Source: Prosthecobacter vanneervenii (GTDB taxonomy: Bacteria > Verrucomicrobiota > Verrucomicrobiia > Verrucomicrobiales > Verrucomicrobiaceae). Taken from it: a stretch of 64,000 nt of DNA. Shown here piece by piece: positions 27,610 to 38,107 of this stretch (the first letter of the stretch is position 1; each line of letters starts with the position of its first letter). Position numbers and translations under genes: made by a program. The DNA lies in contig NZ_JACHIG010000004.1 in NCBI RefSeq assembly GCF_014203095.1, forward strand, positions 469,457 through 533,456, given 5' to 3'. The notes beneath the pieces were generated by a model that saw nothing but the letters and a program-made list of their open reading frames with translations, was not told the DNA's origin and made no database searches.

Positions 27610-28248
27610 CTACTTCAGCTCCTTGATCCGCACATTGCGATACCACACCCGCAGCGCCTCATCCTGAAAAGCGATCTGCCCCACATTCGGACGGTCTGCC
27701 ATTTTGATGTCGTCGAGGCTGGTGTCGATCACCTGCTCGCCATTAAACACCACCTTCACGCTGCGGCCTTTGACCGTGATGGTGTAGCGGTTCCACTCTC
27801 CGGCAGGCTTCACCATGTTTTTGGAGGGGCCAATGCCGTGCACGATCCCACCGCAGTCATGATGTCCCGGCTTTTCCAGCCCATAGGTATCGAGGATCTG
27901 CACCTCGAATCCAGTCTTCACCGGCTCCTTCATGTCTCCCACGCGCATGAAGACGCCGCTGTTGCCCTTGGCATTGATCTTGAATTCCAGATCCAGCACA
28001 AAGTCGCCGTATTGCTTCTCCGTGGCGATGTAGGCGTCATAGCGCTGCCAGCCCTTCTCCCCCTCACGCGGGTGCAGGGAGAGGCTGCCATCCGGCTCCA
28101 CCAGCCAGTTGCCGGTGGTTTTCCAGCCGGTGAGGTCCTTGCCATTGAAGAGAGGGACAAACCCAGGAGCATCCGCGGCGGGGTGGAGATCCTCGGCAAA
28201 GGCGGAGATGGCTAGGCCGAGGATCAGGAGAAGGGAGGCAAGTTTCAT
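27610..28248 (-). CDS. DUF1080 (3-keto-disaccharide hydrolase-like) exported protein
   Basis: A 212-residue protein with signal peptide MKLASLLLILGLAISAFA. Typical DUF1080 landmarks: FVPLFNGKDLTGWKTTGNW, DFVLDLEFKINAKGNSGVF, FEVQILDTYG, GEWNRYTITVKG and a C-terminal RVWYRNVRIKEL. It is closer to the common DUF1080 consensus than its paralog at 12447-13100. It is followed by the sulfatase gene, a pairing common in this phylum that points to extracellular glycan processing. Divergent from ahcY across 131 bp. Confidence 0.92.
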   Translation of the reverse strand: MKLASLLLILGLAISAFAEDLHPAADAPGFVPLFNGKDLTGWKTTGNWLVEPDGSLSLHPREGEKGWQRYDAYIATEKQYGDFVLDLEFKINAKGNSGVFMRVGDMKEPVKTGFEVQILDTYGLEKPGHHDCGGIVHGIGPSKNMVKPAGEWNRYTITVKGRSVKVVFNGEQVIDTSLDDIKMADRPNVGQIAFQDEALRVWYRNVRIKELK

Positions 28249-28260
28249 GGTGGTGAGCTT

Positions 28261-28335
28261 CAAACGGGCCGACAAATCCCCGTTTGACATCCGGGCATCC
28301 ATTTGGAACATATCATCGTATCCTGATACGTTGAT
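28261..28335 (+). promoter_or_regulatory. Candidate ahcY control region: hairpin plus operator-like dyad
   Basis: Two inverted repeats lie upstream of ahcY. CAAACGGG (28261-28268) pairs perfectly with CCCGTTTG (28279-28286) across a 10-nt loop. ATCATCGTATC (28312-28322) and GATACGTTGAT (28325-28335) form a dyad with one mismatch and a 2-nt centre. A perfect TTGACA occurs at 28284-28289, but I see no good -10 at normal spacing. The dyad is of the size expected for a repressor site; S-adenosylhomocysteine-responsive repressors are known for ahcY operons elsewhere, so that is a possible reading only. Confidence 0.45.
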
Positions 28336-28379
28336 TTGTTCCTTTTTACCCAAACCTGAACCCACGCCCCACCCACCTC

Positions 28380-29783
28380 ATGTCCGACTACAAAGTAAAA
28401 GACATCGCCCTCGCTGACTTCGGCCGCAAAGAACTCGACATCGCCGAGAGCGAAATGCCCGGCCTCATGGCCACTCGCGAGAAGTACGGCCCCAAGAAGC
28501 CCCTCGCTGGCGTCCGCATCACCGGCTCCCTGCACATGACCATCCAGACTGGCGTGCTTATCGAGACCCTGAAGGAACTGGGCGCTGACGTTCGCTGGGC
28601 TTCTTGCAACATCTTCTCCACTCAGGACCACGCTGCTTCCGCCATCGCCGCCTCCGGCACCCCTGTCTTTGCCTGGAAGGGCGAGACCCTCGAAGAGTAC
28701 TGGTGGTGCACCTGGAAGGCCATCATCTTCCCCGGCGACAACGGCCCCCAGCTTATCGTGGACGACGGTGGCGACGTCACCCTCCTCATTCACAAGGGTT
28801 ATGAGATGGAAAACGGCGACAAGTGGGTCGACACCCCCTCCGACAATCACGAAGTGAAGGTCATCAAGGACCTCCTCAAGGACATCGCCAAGAACCAGCC
28901 CGGCATCTTCCACAAGATCGTCAAGGACCTCAAGGGCGTCTCCGAAGAGACCACCACCGGCGTGCACCGCCTCTATGAAATGGCCAAGGCTGGCAAGCTG
29001 CTCTTCCCCGCCATCAACGTGAACGACAGCGTCACCAAGTCCAAGTTCGACAACCTCTACGGCTGCCGTGAGTCCCTGCTGGATGGCATCAAGCGCGCCA
29101 CCGACGTCATGATCGCCGGCAAGGTCGGCGTCGTCTGCGGTTACGGCGACGTGGGCAAAGGCTGCGCCGCCGCTCTTCGCGGCATGGGCGCCCAGGTCAT
29201 CGTCACCGAAATCGACCCCGTCTGCGCCCTGCAGGCCGCCATGGAAGGCTACCGCGTCATGCCGATCGAGGACACCCTCGGCACCGGAGACATCTACGTC
29301 ACCACCACCGGCAACAAGGACATCATCCGCCTTGAGCACATGGAGAAGATGAAGGACCAGGCCATCGTCTGCAACATCGGCCACTTCGACAACGAGATCC
29401 AGGTGGACAAGCTCAACGCCCGCACGGACGTCAAGCGCCTCAACATCAAGCCCCAGGTGGACAAGTACACCTTCCCGGCTGGCAACAGCATCTTCATGCT
29501 GGCTGAAGGCCGCCTCGTGAACCTCGGCTGCGCCACAGGCCACCCGAGCTTCGTGATGAGCAACAGCTTCACCAACCAGTGCCTCGCCCAGATCGAGCTT
29601 TGGGAAACCAAGGACTCCCGTCCTGTCGGCGTCACCGTGCTGCCCAAGAAGCTGGACGAAGAAGTGGCCCGCCTCCACCTGGCGAAGATCGGCGTCAAGC
29701 TGACCAAGCTGACCCAGGAGCAGGCCGACTACATTGGCGTTCCTGTCGAAGGCCCTTACAAGACCGACCACTACCGCTACTAA
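28380..29783 (+). CDS. ahcY: Adenosylhomocysteinase
   Basis: Hydrolyses S-adenosylhomocysteine to adenosine and homocysteine, removing the product inhibitor of methyltransferases. The 467-residue chain carries the family signatures: [31 protein letters not shown], the NAD-binding [15 protein letters not shown], and the C-terminal KTDHYRY end that contacts NAD of the neighbouring subunit. Length is within the range of bacterial enzymes carrying the ~40-residue insertion (about 465-475). Codon use is strongly biased to C-ending codons, as expected of a highly expressed gene. It has its own upstream dyad region and a strong terminator, so it is probably monocistronic. Confidence 0.97.
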   Translation: MSDYKVKDIALADFGRKELDIAESEMPGLMATREKYGPKKPLAGVRITGSLHMTIQTGVLIETLKELGADVRWASCNIFSTQDHAASAIAASGTPVFAWKGETLEEYWWCTWKAIIFPGDNGPQLIVDDGGDVTLLIHKGYEMENGDKWVDTPSDNHEVKVIKDLLKDIAKNQPGIFHKIVKDLKGVSEETTTGVHRLYEMAKAGKLLFPAINVNDSVTKSKFDNLYGCRESLLDGIKRATDVMIAGKVGVVCGYGDVGKGCAAALRGMGAQVIVTEIDPVCALQAAMEGYRVMPIEDTLGTGDIYVTTTGNKDIIRLEHMEKMKDQAIVCNIGHFDNEIQVDKLNARTDVKRLNIKPQVDKYTFPAGNSIFMLAEGRLVNLGCATGHPSFVMSNSFTNQCLAQIELWETKDSRPVGVTVLPKKLDEEVARLHLAKIGVKLTKLTQEQADYIGVPVEGPYKTDHYRY

Positions 29784-29818
29784 ACCTAGCGTCCTTTTTT
29801 CAACCCCCAAAACCTACG

Positions 29819-29847
29819 AGGGCGGCCAGCGATGGCCGCCCTTTTTT
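29819..29847 (+). terminator. Intrinsic terminator of ahcY
   Basis: A perfect 10-bp stem, AGGGCGGCCA / TGGCCGCCCT, with a 4-nt loop followed by T5-T6, 35 bp after the stop codon. Confidence 0.92.
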
Positions 29848-30167
29848 GTGTCCACTGTTTGTCTGTCATCTGGGTTAAAGGCCTAGGAAACAGTCATGGA
29901 AGGCGTTACGAACGTCTAATCTCTTATAAATAATGATTTAGCTGGGAAATTGGATTTAAAATTAACCTAAGTCCAAAGTATTTTACCTTCGGTATTTCAT
30001 GTTTGATTAGCGAGATAGGATTAGATATATCTCCCATGATTTAATCGTTTATCATGCGTGGTCATGTGGGTGCAATGTCGATCAATCTATTCAACCTCTG
30101 ACAGCTTCTGCGAAACCTCGCAGGCGCGGTGGAAGACTGTCATTTATGGAGGTGTAGAGAAGAAGGC
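29848..30167. other. AT-rich intergenic region upstream of the sensor-kinase operon
   Basis: About 320 bp without a gene. The middle (about 29910-30060) is much richer in A and T than the genes on either side and probably holds the promoter of the 30168-35432 operon. Candidate -10-like stretches are many, and no pair with correct spacing stands out. Confidence 0.5.
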
Positions 30168-32291
30168 ATGACTACCGTGGTGTGCAAGACCGCTGCAGAT
30201 GTCCAGCCGCCCTTGGTGGACAGCCATGGAGAGGGTTTTGCCAAAACTGACCGTGATGAAGAGGCTACGGCGATGCTCGCGGCGATCGTGGACTGGTCTG
30301 ACGACGCCATCGTGAGCAAAAACCTGGAAGGAATCGTGACAAGCTGGAACGCGGGCGCGGAGAGATTGTTTGGCTACACGGCACGTGAGATGATTGGGCG
30401 CTCCATCACACAGATCATTCCGGAGGGGCTGATGAATGAGGAGCAGGAGATCCTGACACAGATTAGAAAAGGCGAACGGATAGAGCCTTTTGCTACGGTG
30501 CGCGTGGCCAAGAGCGGAAAGGCCGTGGATGTGTCGGTTTCAGTGTCACCCATACGCAACCGGGAGGGGCGGATCATCGGCGCATCCAAGGTGGCGCGGG
30601 ATATCAGCCGCAATCGTGAGGCGGAGGCGGCTCTGAAGCAGAGCGAGGCCCGCTTTGCCAAGGTCTTCCACACCAATCCAGCGGCCATTTGCATCACGAC
30701 GATTCGTGAGGGGCGCTTCATTGAGGTCAATGAGCGCTACTGCCAGATGTTTGGTTTCAGACGGGATGATTTGATTGGGCAGAGTGCGGTGGAGCTGAAG
30801 CTTTGGGATTCCCCGGAAGAGCGGACGCAGGTGATGATGAGACTGCTCAGCCAGGGGATTGTGCGTGACTATGAGGGGGCTTTCCGTAATCGCAGCCGCA
30901 GTCTTTTGGATGCGCTGATCTCCATGGAGATGGTGGATTTTCCAGGGGAAGACGAGCGGGTGGTGATCACGATGTTCGCGGACATCACGGAGCGGAAGAG
31001 GGCGGAAGCAGAGGTCCGCCGCCTGAATGCGGAGCTGGAGCTTCGTGTGGCCGAGCGCACGGCGCAGCTGGAGGCGGCCAATGCCGAGCTGAGCAGCAGC
31101 CGGGCTGAGCTGAAGAGCCTATTCGAATCTCTTCCGGGGCTCTATCTCGTACTGACGCCCGAATTCAAGATCGTGGCCGCCAGCGATGCGTATCTGAAAG
31201 CCACGCTGACAACACGCGAGAACATCATCGGACTCGGCATTTTTGAAGCCTTTCCTGATAATCCGGATGAGCCTGATGCCACAGGTGTGGCAAACCTGCG
31301 GGCCTCACTGGAGCGGGTGCTGCAAAGATGCGAACCCGACACGATGGCGATCCAGAAGTACGACGTGCGGCGTCCGGACGGGGTCTTTGAGGAGCGCTAC
31401 TGGAGTCCGATCAACTCGCCCCTGGTGGGGAAAGGGCGCGCAATTCGTTACATCATCCACCGGGTGGAGGATGTGACGGAGTTTGTGCGCAGCAGAGCTG
31501 CGGCGGCAGACAAAGATGCAAACCTCAGCGCCCGGCTGCAGCAGATGGAGGCGGAGATTTTCCAGAGCTCGCAGCGGGTGCAGGCGGTGAACCTGCAGTT
31601 GCAGGCTGCAAACAAGGAGCTGGAGTCGTTTTCCTATTCCGTCTCGCACGATCTGCGTGCGCCACTGCGGGCCATGGACGGGTTTTCCCGTGCGATGCAG
31701 GAGGACTTTGGCGCGCAGCTTCCGCCGGACGGGCAGCGTTACCTCCAGGTCATCCGCACCAGCGCGCAGCGCATGGGCTGCTTGATCGATGACCTGCTGA
31801 GTTTCTCGCGCCTGAGCCGTGCGGCCATGAGCTGGCGCACGATCGACACGCGTGCACTGGTTCAGGCGGTGCTGGATGAAATAAGCGCCGCACGTGAGGG
31901 CAGGCAGATCGAGCTGCAGCTCAAAGACCTGCTGCCCTGCGAGGGAGATCCAGCGCTTCTCAAACAGGTCTGGGTAAACTTGCTTTCCAACGCCTTCAAA
32001 TACACCCAGAAGCGTGAGCACACCGTGATCGAGATCGGCAGCACTATCGAGGAAGGCCGGCCCGTGTATCATGTGCGCGACAACGGCACCGGCTTTGACA
32101 TGCGCTATGCGCACAAGCTGTTCGGTGTGTTTCAGCGGCTGCATCGTGCGGAGGACTATGACGGCACGGGGGTGGGACTCGCGATCGTGCAGCGTGTCGT
32201 TCATCGGCACAGCGGCAGGGTCTGGGCCGAGGCGGTGCCGGACCAGGGAGCAGCCTTTTATTTCACACTCGGAGAAAACAACCAAACATGA
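30168..32291 (+). CDS. Soluble PAS-PAS-PAS histidine kinase
   Basis: A 707-residue kinase. Three PAS-type modules are visible: about 35-150 ([20 protein letters not shown]), about 160-275 ([20 protein letters not shown]) and about 320-440 (after a coiled coil rich in Glu and Ala). The HisKA box is [18 protein letters not shown] with the phosphorylatable His near 495. The HATPase domain has [15 protein letters not shown] (N box), [10 protein letters not shown] and [14 protein letters not shown]. This kinase core is of the phytochrome-associated (Cph1-like) type, but there is no GAF/PHY chromophore domain. No membrane helices. Start at 30168 ([11 protein letters not shown]); a GTG at 30129 is less likely. 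The next gene overlaps by ATGA. Confidence 0.92.
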   Translation: MTTVVCKTAADVQPPLVDSHGEGFAKTDRDEEATAMLAAIVDWSDDAIVSKNLEGIVTSWNAGAERLFGYTAREMIGRSITQIIPEGLMNEEQEILTQIRKGERIEPFATVRVAKSGKAVDVSVSVSPIRNREGRIIGASKVARDISRNREAEAALKQSEARFAKVFHTNPAAICITTIREGRFIEVNERYCQMFGFRRDDLIGQSAVELKLWDSPEERTQVMMRLLSQGIVRDYEGAFRNRSRSLLDALISMEMVDFPGEDERVVITMFADITERKRAEAEVRRLNAELELRVAERTAQLEAANAELSSSRAELKSLFESLPGLYLVLTPEFKIVAASDAYLKATLTTRENIIGLGIFEAFPDNPDEPDATGVANLRASLERVLQRCEPDTMAIQKYDVRRPDGVFEERYWSPINSPLVGKGRAIRYIIHRVEDVTEFVRSRAAAADKDANLSARLQQMEAEIFQSSQRVQAVNLQLQAANKELESFSYSVSHDLRAPLRAMDGFSRAMQEDFGAQLPPDGQRYLQVIRTSAQRMGCLIDDLLSFSRLSRAAMSWRTIDTRALVQAVLDEISAAREGRQIELQLKDLLPCEGDPALLKQVWVNLLSNAFKYTQKREHTVIEIGSTIEEGRPVYHVRDNGTGFDMRYAHKLFGVFQRLHRAEDYDGTGVGLAIVQRVVHRHSGRVWAEAVPDQGAAFYFTLGENNQT

Positions 32292-32740
32292 ACCCCAACC
32301 AAATCGTCGAAATTCTGCTGGTCGAAGACAGCCCGGAGGACCTGGAGCTGACACAGCGCGCCCTGCGCAATGCCAACCTGGGCAACCATATTCATGTGGC
32401 ACGCGACGGCGCTGAGGCGCTGGATTTCATCTTTTGTGAGGGCGAATATGCCAGCAGAAGAATCGAGGACACCCCCAAGCTCATCCTGCTGGACCTGAAG
32501 CTGCCGAAAGTGGACGGTCTTGAGGTGCTCGAACGCATCAAGGGAGACGAGCGCACCAGGCTCATACCTATTGTCGTGCTGACCTCATCCAAGGAGCAGG
32601 CGGATGTGATCAAGAGCTACCAGCTCGGGGTCAACAGCTACATCGTCAAACCGGTCAACTTCGAGGGCTTTACCAGCGCCGTGCAGGAGCTGGGCATGTA
32701 CTGGCTGCTGATCAATCAACCACCCAAACTGGACAAGTAG
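32288..32740 (+). CDS. Single-domain Rcp1-like response regulator
   Basis: A 150-residue receiver domain without an output domain. Acidic pocket in [12 protein letters not shown], phosphoacceptor Asp in [13 protein letters not shown], conserved Thr/Ser in VVLTSSKEQ and Lys in [12 protein letters not shown]. The long loop after helix 2 ([14 protein letters not shown]) and the C-terminal extension are typical of the Rcp1 group that partners phytochrome-like kinases. It overlaps the upstream kinase gene by ATGA and lies 1 bp before the hybrid kinase. Likely a phosphotransfer intermediate between the two kinases (inference). Confidence 0.93.
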   Translation: MNPNQIVEILLVEDSPEDLELTQRALRNANLGNHIHVARDGAEALDFIFCEGEYASRRIEDTPKLILLDLKLPKVDGLEVLERIKGDERTRLIPIVVLTSSKEQADVIKSYQLGVNSYIVKPVNFEGFTSAVQELGMYWLLINQPPKLDK

Positions 32741-32741
32741 C

Positions 32742-35432
32742 ATGAGCGAGCCGCTGAACGTCCTGCTTCTGGAGGACGAACCGAATGACGCCGAGCTGGT
32801 GCTGCGCGCGCTGAGGCAGGCGGGCTTTGAAGCTGCCTTTCAGAGGGTGGATACCGCGCATGAATTTGAACAACGGCTGAAGTCTGAGCTGGATGTGATT
32901 CTCTCCGACTTCGACATGCCGTCGTTCAGCGCGCCTCAGGCGCTCGAGATTCTCAAGCGAAGCGGGATGGACATCCCCTTCATCATCATCTCCGGCACCA
33001 TCGGAGAGGATGTGGCGGTGGAAATGATGCGGAAAGGGGCCACGGATTATCTTCTCAAGGACCGCCTGGGCCGCCTGGGCATCTCCGTCAGGCAGGCGCT
33101 GGAGCAGGGGAGGTGGCGCAAGGAGCGCAACAAAGCTGCCGAGGTCCTCATGGAGTCGAAGAGGTTCTTGCAGTCCACGCTCAATGCACTGACCTCGCAT
33201 ATCGCGATCCTTGATGAGCAGGGAACCATCATCGAGGTCAATGCCGCGTGGAGCCGGTTCGCCCGCGAGAATGATTTCAGAGGGCCGAGCCGTGGCGTGG
33301 GGGACAATTATCTGGCATTGTGTGATTCATCGGTTGGCAAGTATTCAGATGAGGCTGCCTCGGTGGCGGCAGGTATCCGCGCTGTAATGTCCGGTGAAAG
33401 GCGGGAGTTTCAGTTGGAGTACCCCTGCCACAGCCCGCTCGAAAAGCGCTGGTTTGTGGTGCGCGTGACCCAGTTCAGCGGCGTGGGCCCTGTCCGGGTG
33501 GTGGTGGCGCATGAAAACATCACCGAACGCAAGCTGGCTGAAGAGGCGCTGCGGGAGAGCGAGGAGCGCTTTCGCCAGATCGCTGAAAACATCCAGGAGG
33601 TGTTCTGGATCAGTGATATCGAAAAGGAAAAAGTGCTCTACATCAGCCCTGCCTACGAGCATATCTGGGGCCGCTCCTGCGATAGCCTGCTCAAAGCGCC
33701 CCGAAACTGGCTGGAGGCCATTCATCCCGATGACCGGGATCGTGTGCAGCATGCGGCGAGCACGCGTCAGAGGATCGGTGCTTATGACGAAGAGTACCGC
33801 ATCCTCCGGCCTGACGGGACATTGCGCTGGGTGCGGGACCGCGCCTTTCCCGTGTGCAATGCCGCCGGAAAGGTGTACCGCATCGTGGGTGTGGCGCAGG
33901 ACATCACCGAGCATAAAAACGCACGTGACCGGCTGCACGAGCAGGCTTCTCTTTTGGACAAGGCGCGGGACGCCATCCTCGTGCGCCATCTGGAGCATGG
34001 CATCACCTACTGGAACAAAAGCGCCGAGATGCTCTACGGCTGGACCATGGAGGAGGTTCGGGGCAGGCAGGCGGCTGACTTTCTTTACCGCGATCAGGCA
34101 GCCTATCAGCAGGCGGTGGGCGCTGTTCTTGCCCAAGGGGAATGGAGCGGGGAGATTCAGCAGATCACCAAGTCCGGAGACGCCATTCTGGTTGAAGGAC
34201 GCTGGACCCTGGTGCGGGATGAGGCCGGCCGGCCGCAGGCGGTGCTGGCCATCAACAGCGACGTCACCGAAAAGAAGAAAATGGAGCAGCAGTTTCTGCG
34301 TGCCCAGCGCATGGAGAGCATCGGCACCCTGGCCGGAGGCATCGCCCATGATCTCAATAACGTCCTCGCTCCCATCCTGATGTCGATCGATCTGCTGCGT
34401 CTGACCAGCCGTGACGAGCGTGCAAAGGAGGTGCTTTCCACCATCGAGACCAGCGCCCGGCGCGGAGCCGACATGGTGCAGCAGATTCTGTCCTTTGCGC
34501 GCGGCGTGGAGGGCAGGCGCATGCTCATCAACATCCGCACCATCATCGAGGACGTGCAGCATCTGGTGCAGGACACCTTCCCCAAGGACATCCGCTTCCA
34601 GGCCGAATTTGACGCGGATCTGCCGCTCTTCTCAGGGGACCACACCCAGGTGCACCAGGTGCTGCTGAACCTCTGTGTGAACGCCCGCGACGCCATGCCC
34701 AAGGGCGGCACGCTCCGCGTGTCTGCCGCCAGCCTGGAAGTGGACTCCAACTACGCCAGCATGACCCAGGACTCCAAGCCCGGCCGCTATGTCATGATCA
34801 AGGTGACGGACACCGGCGTCGGCATTCCTCAGAACTTGCTGGAGCGGATTTTTGACCCCTTTTTCACCACCAAGGATCTGGGCAAAGGCACCGGTCTCGG
34901 ACTCTCCACGGTGCTGGCCATCGTCAAAAGCCATGGCGGTTTTTTAAATGTCTACAGCGAACCCGGCAACGGCACCACCTTCACCGCGTGCTTTCCAGCT
35001 GCGGAGGGTCTTAACGAAGGTCTGGCCGAGACTCCCGATGAAAAGCACCCGCGCGGCAACGGAGAGCTGGTCCTCATCGTGGATGATGAAGCCGCCGTGC
35101 GCACCATCACGCAGCAGACGCTGGAGAGTTTTGGCTACCGTGTCCTCACGGCGTCTGATGGCACGGAGGCGGTGGCTCTTTACTCCATGCACCGCGGCGA
35201 TGTGGCTGCGGTGGTGACGGACATGATGATGCCGGTCATGGGTGGCCAGGTGACGATCCAGGTGCTGAAGCGGCTGGACCCAGACGTCAAAATCATCGCG
35301 GCCAGCGGGCTCTCCAGCGAGAGCAGTTCTACGCGGGCCGAATCCCTCGGGGTGGATCTCTTCCTGCCAAAGCCCTTCACCGCGCAAACCATCCTCGCCG
35401 CGCTCAAGGAGGTGCTCCGGGGGCAGTCATGA
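32742..35432 (+). CDS. Hybrid histidine kinase: REC-PAS-PAS-PAS-HisKA-HATPase-REC
   Basis: An 896-residue soluble signalling protein. It begins with a receiver (about 1-125; [12 protein letters not shown], acceptor Asp in [11 protein letters not shown]). Three PAS-like modules follow to about residue 515, the second with the PAC-like [14 protein letters not shown]. The HisKA box [14 protein letters not shown] lies near 535. The ATPase has [27 protein letters not shown] and [20 protein letters not shown]-terminal receiver (about 770-890) has DMMMPVMGG and FLPKPF. The N-terminal receiver could accept phosphate from the upstream kinase via the Rcp1-like protein. No DNA-binding output is encoded nearby, so the target is unknown. 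Convergent with the zinc-peptidase gene 9 bp away. Confidence 0.93.
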   Translation: MSEPLNVLLLEDEPNDAELVLRALRQAGFEAAFQRVDTAHEFEQRLKSELDVILSDFDMPSFSAPQALEILKRSGMDIPFIIISGTIGEDVAVEMMRKGATDYLLKDRLGRLGISVRQALEQGRWRKERNKAAEVLMESKRFLQSTLNALTSHIAILDEQGTIIEVNAAWSRFARENDFRGPSRGVGDNYLALCDSSVGKYSDEAASVAAGIRAVMSGERREFQLEYPCHSPLEKRWFVVRVTQFSGVGPVRVVVAHENITERKLAEEALRESEERFRQIAENIQEVFWISDIEKEKVLYISPAYEHIWGRSCDSLLKAPRNWLEAIHPDDRDRVQHAASTRQRIGAYDEEYRILRPDGTLRWVRDRAFPVCNAAGKVYRIVGVAQDITEHKNARDRLHEQASLLDKARDAILVRHLEHGITYWNKSAEMLYGWTMEEVRGRQAADFLYRDQAAYQQAVGAVLAQGEWSGEIQQITKSGDAILVEGRWTLVRDEAGRPQAVLAINSDVTEKKKMEQQFLRAQRMESIGTLAGGIAHDLNNVLAPILMSIDLLRLTSRDERAKEVLSTIETSARRGADMVQQILSFARGVEGRRMLINIRTIIEDVQHLVQDTFPKDIRFQAEFDADLPLFSGDHTQVHQVLLNLCVNARDAMPKGGTLRVSAASLEVDSNYASMTQDSKPGRYVMIKVTDTGVGIPQNLLERIFDPFFTTKDLGKGTGLGLSTVLAIVKSHGGFLNVYSEPGNGTTFTACFPAAEGLNEGLAETPDEKHPRGNGELVLIVDDEAAVRTITQQTLESFGYRVLTASDGTEAVALYSMHRGDVAAVVTDMMMPVMGGQVTIQVLKRLDPDVKIIAASGLSSESSSTRAESLGVDLFLPKPFTAQTILAALKEVLRGQS

Positions 35433-35441
35433 AAGGCTCTG

Positions 35442-36518
35442 TCAGGCCGTGCCGGGCTTTCGGCCGTTTACAGCCCATGCCTGCGCATAAAAATGCGCGA
35501 GGCGCAGTTTTTGCGCGACAGGCACTGAGATGACAAAGGGATAGAGAGCCTGCTCTCCCAGGCTGAGCGAGATCTCATTCAGCACGGTGGAGAGGCACAT
35601 CCAGCGCTGCAGCCAGGCTAGAAACTCCCCATCGGCTGCGGGATTCGAAGCCAGCATGGCTGGGAGCCTTCCAGACTCAGCCGGGAGCATGACAAGTGGC
35701 AGGGCGATGAACTGTACCTGAATGCCGAGGCATTCACAGGTCTCCAGTCCATCAATGATTTGCAGATAGTGCGACCATGTCTCCGCCCAGTCCTCCCAGG
35801 GATGGGAGGCCGCATAAGCGGTGATGTAGTTCTGCTCCCAGTCGGCGGGCGCACCGTTCGCGTAATAGCTGCTGAGCGCCGAAGCGTAATCATTCCATTC
35901 GTTGCCAAAACGATCTCGGAAAGCGAGGCGCATGAGATCCCCCCATTCCAGCCCGGACAAATACCGCTGCCAGAGGTAGTGGGCGCTTTCATGTCGGAAA
36001 TGCCCCAGCAGGGTGCGGCTGTTTTCACCGAGCTGCTGGCGGTTGATCTGTCGGTAGGTGTCGTCCGCCTCCTCGAGGTTCAGTGTGATCACCCCATTCA
36101 GATGCCCCATGGTCACTGGTATGCTCGACTGCGTGCTGACGATGTCAAACACCAGCCCGTTTTGCGCATCGCTCTTCTTGGTCGGCAGATTCAGCCCCTG
36201 GCCCAGCAGCGTGTAGAGCAGTCTTCGCTTGGCCGTCTCCATGCGTGCCCAGAGCATGCGGTTGCGCTCCGAGCCCAGGTTGGGAATGGTACGGTTCATG
36301 CTGCAGGCCACGCAGAGCACGGCCGTGGAACTGGCAGGCAGCAGCCAGTTGCAGACGTTGTGCCTCACGCCGTTGTCGCAGCGTTTCATGGGGCCGCCCT
36401 GCTTGGTGCGCATCATCTTGCCGGATTGCGGATCATATCCGACATCGCCGTTGCACTTCAGGCAGCGTGAACTGCCGAAGAAAAGCACATTGCCGCAGTC
36501 ACAGGTGAAACGTTGCAT
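35442..36518 (-). CDS. Zinc-ribbon putative metallopeptidase (DUF2248-like)
   Basis: A 358-residue protein with an N-terminal double zinc ribbon: CDCGNVLFFGSSRCLKC, then CDNGVRHNVCNW and CVAC. The catalytic-like motif HFRHESAHYLWQ (HExxH form, HESAH) lies near residue 178, and a further acidic stretch HPWEDWAETWSHYLQ is about 65 residues later. This order matches the family of putative zinc-binding peptidases with zinc-ribbon heads (DUF2248/PF15887-like). No signal peptide, so cytoplasmic. The ATG at 36518 starts MQRFTCDCG. Substrate unknown. Confidence 0.88.
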   Translation of the reverse strand: MQRFTCDCGNVLFFGSSRCLKCNGDVGYDPQSGKMMRTKQGGPMKRCDNGVRHNVCNWLLPASSTAVLCVACSMNRTIPNLGSERNRMLWARMETAKRRLLYTLLGQGLNLPTKKSDAQNGLVFDIVSTQSSIPVTMGHLNGVITLNLEEADDTYRQINRQQLGENSRTLLGHFRHESAHYLWQRYLSGLEWGDLMRLAFRDRFGNEWNDYASALSSYYANGAPADWEQNYITAYAASHPWEDWAETWSHYLQIIDGLETCECLGIQVQFIALPLVMLPAESGRLPAMLASNPAADGEFLAWLQRWMCLSTVLNEISLSLGEQALYPFVISVPVAQKLRLAHFYAQAWAVNGRKPGTA

Positions 36519-36559
36519 GAAGCACCCTCACCGTGAATCAGGTGCTTGTCATGCTCTGC

Positions 36560-38107
36560 TTACAGAGGCGCACGCTGTCCCTTCAACGCTGCGCGTGCAT
36601 CCTTCGCCTTCGGATTCATGGCGGTGATGCTGTTGAGGAAGCTGATGCTGACGGTGTCCCCCTCAAACACACAGGTCACAGTGTCGCTGTGCGGAGTCTC
36701 GTAATAGCGCCACTGCATCACGAGCGTGTGGTCATCAGTCCATGCCGCACTGGCGGCGATCTTCGAAGGCACGGGCGTTTTCGGCTTGCCGCCGGAGATC
36801 AGACGTGGAGGTGTGCCGGGGAAGGCGGCCGCTCCGCGCTGCCAGGATTCGAGGCCGCAGGTGATGCTGTGACCGTCGGCCGTGAAGACGCAGGCATTCT
36901 CCTTGAAAGCGAAGGCGGCAGACTTGAGGCCGAGATCATTGGCTTCCAAGGCAAACTTTCCATCAGTGGCGGCGGGCGAGGTCTTGCGCCCTTGAGGAGG
37001 CGCAAGCTTGAGCGACTTGAGTCGGCTCAGATCAGCGGCCTTGGCAGCTTTGGCATCAATGGCGGGTAGAAGATGCTTCCACACGAGATCGAGCTGGCCC
37101 TGCATGTTTTTGTTCTCGCTCGTCATCACAATGACGGCGTCCTGCTCCGGCAGCACGATGGTAAACTGGCCAAACGCTCCATCGCCACGGAAGGCGGTGC
37201 CCTGGCAGCGCCAGAACTGGTAGCCGTAGCCTTGCAGCCAGTCGTTCTGTGCTTTGGGGCGGTCGGGTTTGTCGCCGCCGGGCTGCTGAATGTGGAACTG
37301 GGTGGCCTCCTCAATCCATGCGGCAGGCAGCAGCTGCTTGCCATTCCACTGCCCTTTCTGCAGCAGGAACTGGCCAAACTTCGCCAGCCCCTCGGTCTGA
37401 ATGCTGAGGCCCCAGCCGCCGGTGTTGATGCCGCGCGGGCAGGTCTCCCAGCGCTTGCCGGTGATGCCCAGCGGCTCAAACAAACGCGGCGTCAGGTAGT
37501 CCAGCACCGTCTGCCCTGTGACCTTCTGCACAATCGCGGAGCACATGTAGGTGGCCGCGCTGTTGTACATGAACTGCGTTCCAGGCTTGTGCGCGATGTT
37601 CTGCGCCAGAAAGGTGCGCACCCAGTTCTCCTCCTTCACGCAGGCCTGCGTCGGCTCCTTCTCATTGCCGGTGGACATCGTCAGCAGATCCTGCACACGC
37701 ATGGCCGCAAGGTTTTCGCTGATCTGTGCAGGCAGGTCGTCTGGGAAAAAAGACACCACCTTGTCATCCACTTTCAGCTTTCCTTCTGCCACGGCAAATC
37801 CCACTGCCGTGGAGGTGAAGCTCTTGCTCATCGAATACATCGTGTGCACGAAATCCGGGCCATAAGGCTTCCACCAGCCCTCGGCGATCACGTGGCCGTG
37901 CCTCAGCATCATGAAGCTGTGCAGCTCAAACTTCTCACGCGCGATGGCGTCGATGAAATCCAGGATGCCGCTCCCGGCCACCCCCTGGGCCTCAGGCGTG
38001 CTGCGGGCCAGGCAGGTGGTTGTGGCTGCGGCGTAGGAGGACGGAATCCAGAAGCTGAGGGAGGCAAGGCTGGCCTGCTGAAGAAAGGAGCGGCGTGTCG
38101 TGATCAT
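36560..38107 (-). CDS. Exported beta-lactamase-fold serine hydrolase (class C-like)
   Basis: A 515-residue protein. The N-terminus MITTRRSFLQQASLASL has twin arginines followed by a hydrophobic stretch, consistent with a Tat signal. The serine hydrolase core (about 40-340) shows the SxxK motif in MYSMSKSFTS and the YxN-type tyrosine in FMYNSAATY. PTQACVKEENW and GAFGQFTIVLPEQDAVIV are family-like segments. A C-terminal extra domain (about 355-515) is beta-rich and of unknown role. Such proteins include esterases, D-aminopeptidases and peptidoglycan-linked enzymes; the substrate is not predictable. Its ATG overlaps the stop of the upstream gene (ATGA). Confidence 0.9.
   Translation of the reverse strand: MITTRRSFLQQASLASLSFWIPSSYAAATTTCLARSTPEAQGVAGSGILDFIDAIAREKFELHSFMMLRHGHVIAEGWWKPYGPDFVHTMYSMSKSFTSTAVGFAVAEGKLKVDDKVVSFFPDDLPAQISENLAAMRVQDLLTMSTGNEKEPTQACVKEENWVRTFLAQNIAHKPGTQFMYNSAATYMCSAIVQKVTGQTVLDYLTPRLFEPLGITGKRWETCPRGINTGGWGLSIQTEGLAKFGQFLLQKGQWNGKQLLPAAWIEEATQFHIQQPGGDKPDRPKAQNDWLQGYGYQFWRCQGTAFRGDGAFGQFTIVLPEQDAVIVMTSENKNMQGQLDLVWKHLLPAIDAKAAKAADLSRLKSLKLAPPQGRKTSPAATDGKFALEANDLGLKSAAFAFKENACVFTADGHSITCGLESWQRGAAAFPGTPPRLISGGKPKTPVPSKIAASAAWTDDHTLVMQWRYYETPHSDTVTCVFEGDTVSISFLNSITAMNPKAKDARAALKGQRAPL

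Noticed and set aside
28249..28379. SAM or SAH riboswitch before ahcY
   Set aside because: Hairpins are present, but I could not match any known conserved core; recorded only as a candidate control region.
28260..29810. 516-aa minus-strand open frame
   Set aside because: Antisense to ahcY; Val/Asp/Gly-rich shadow created by extreme C-ending codon bias.
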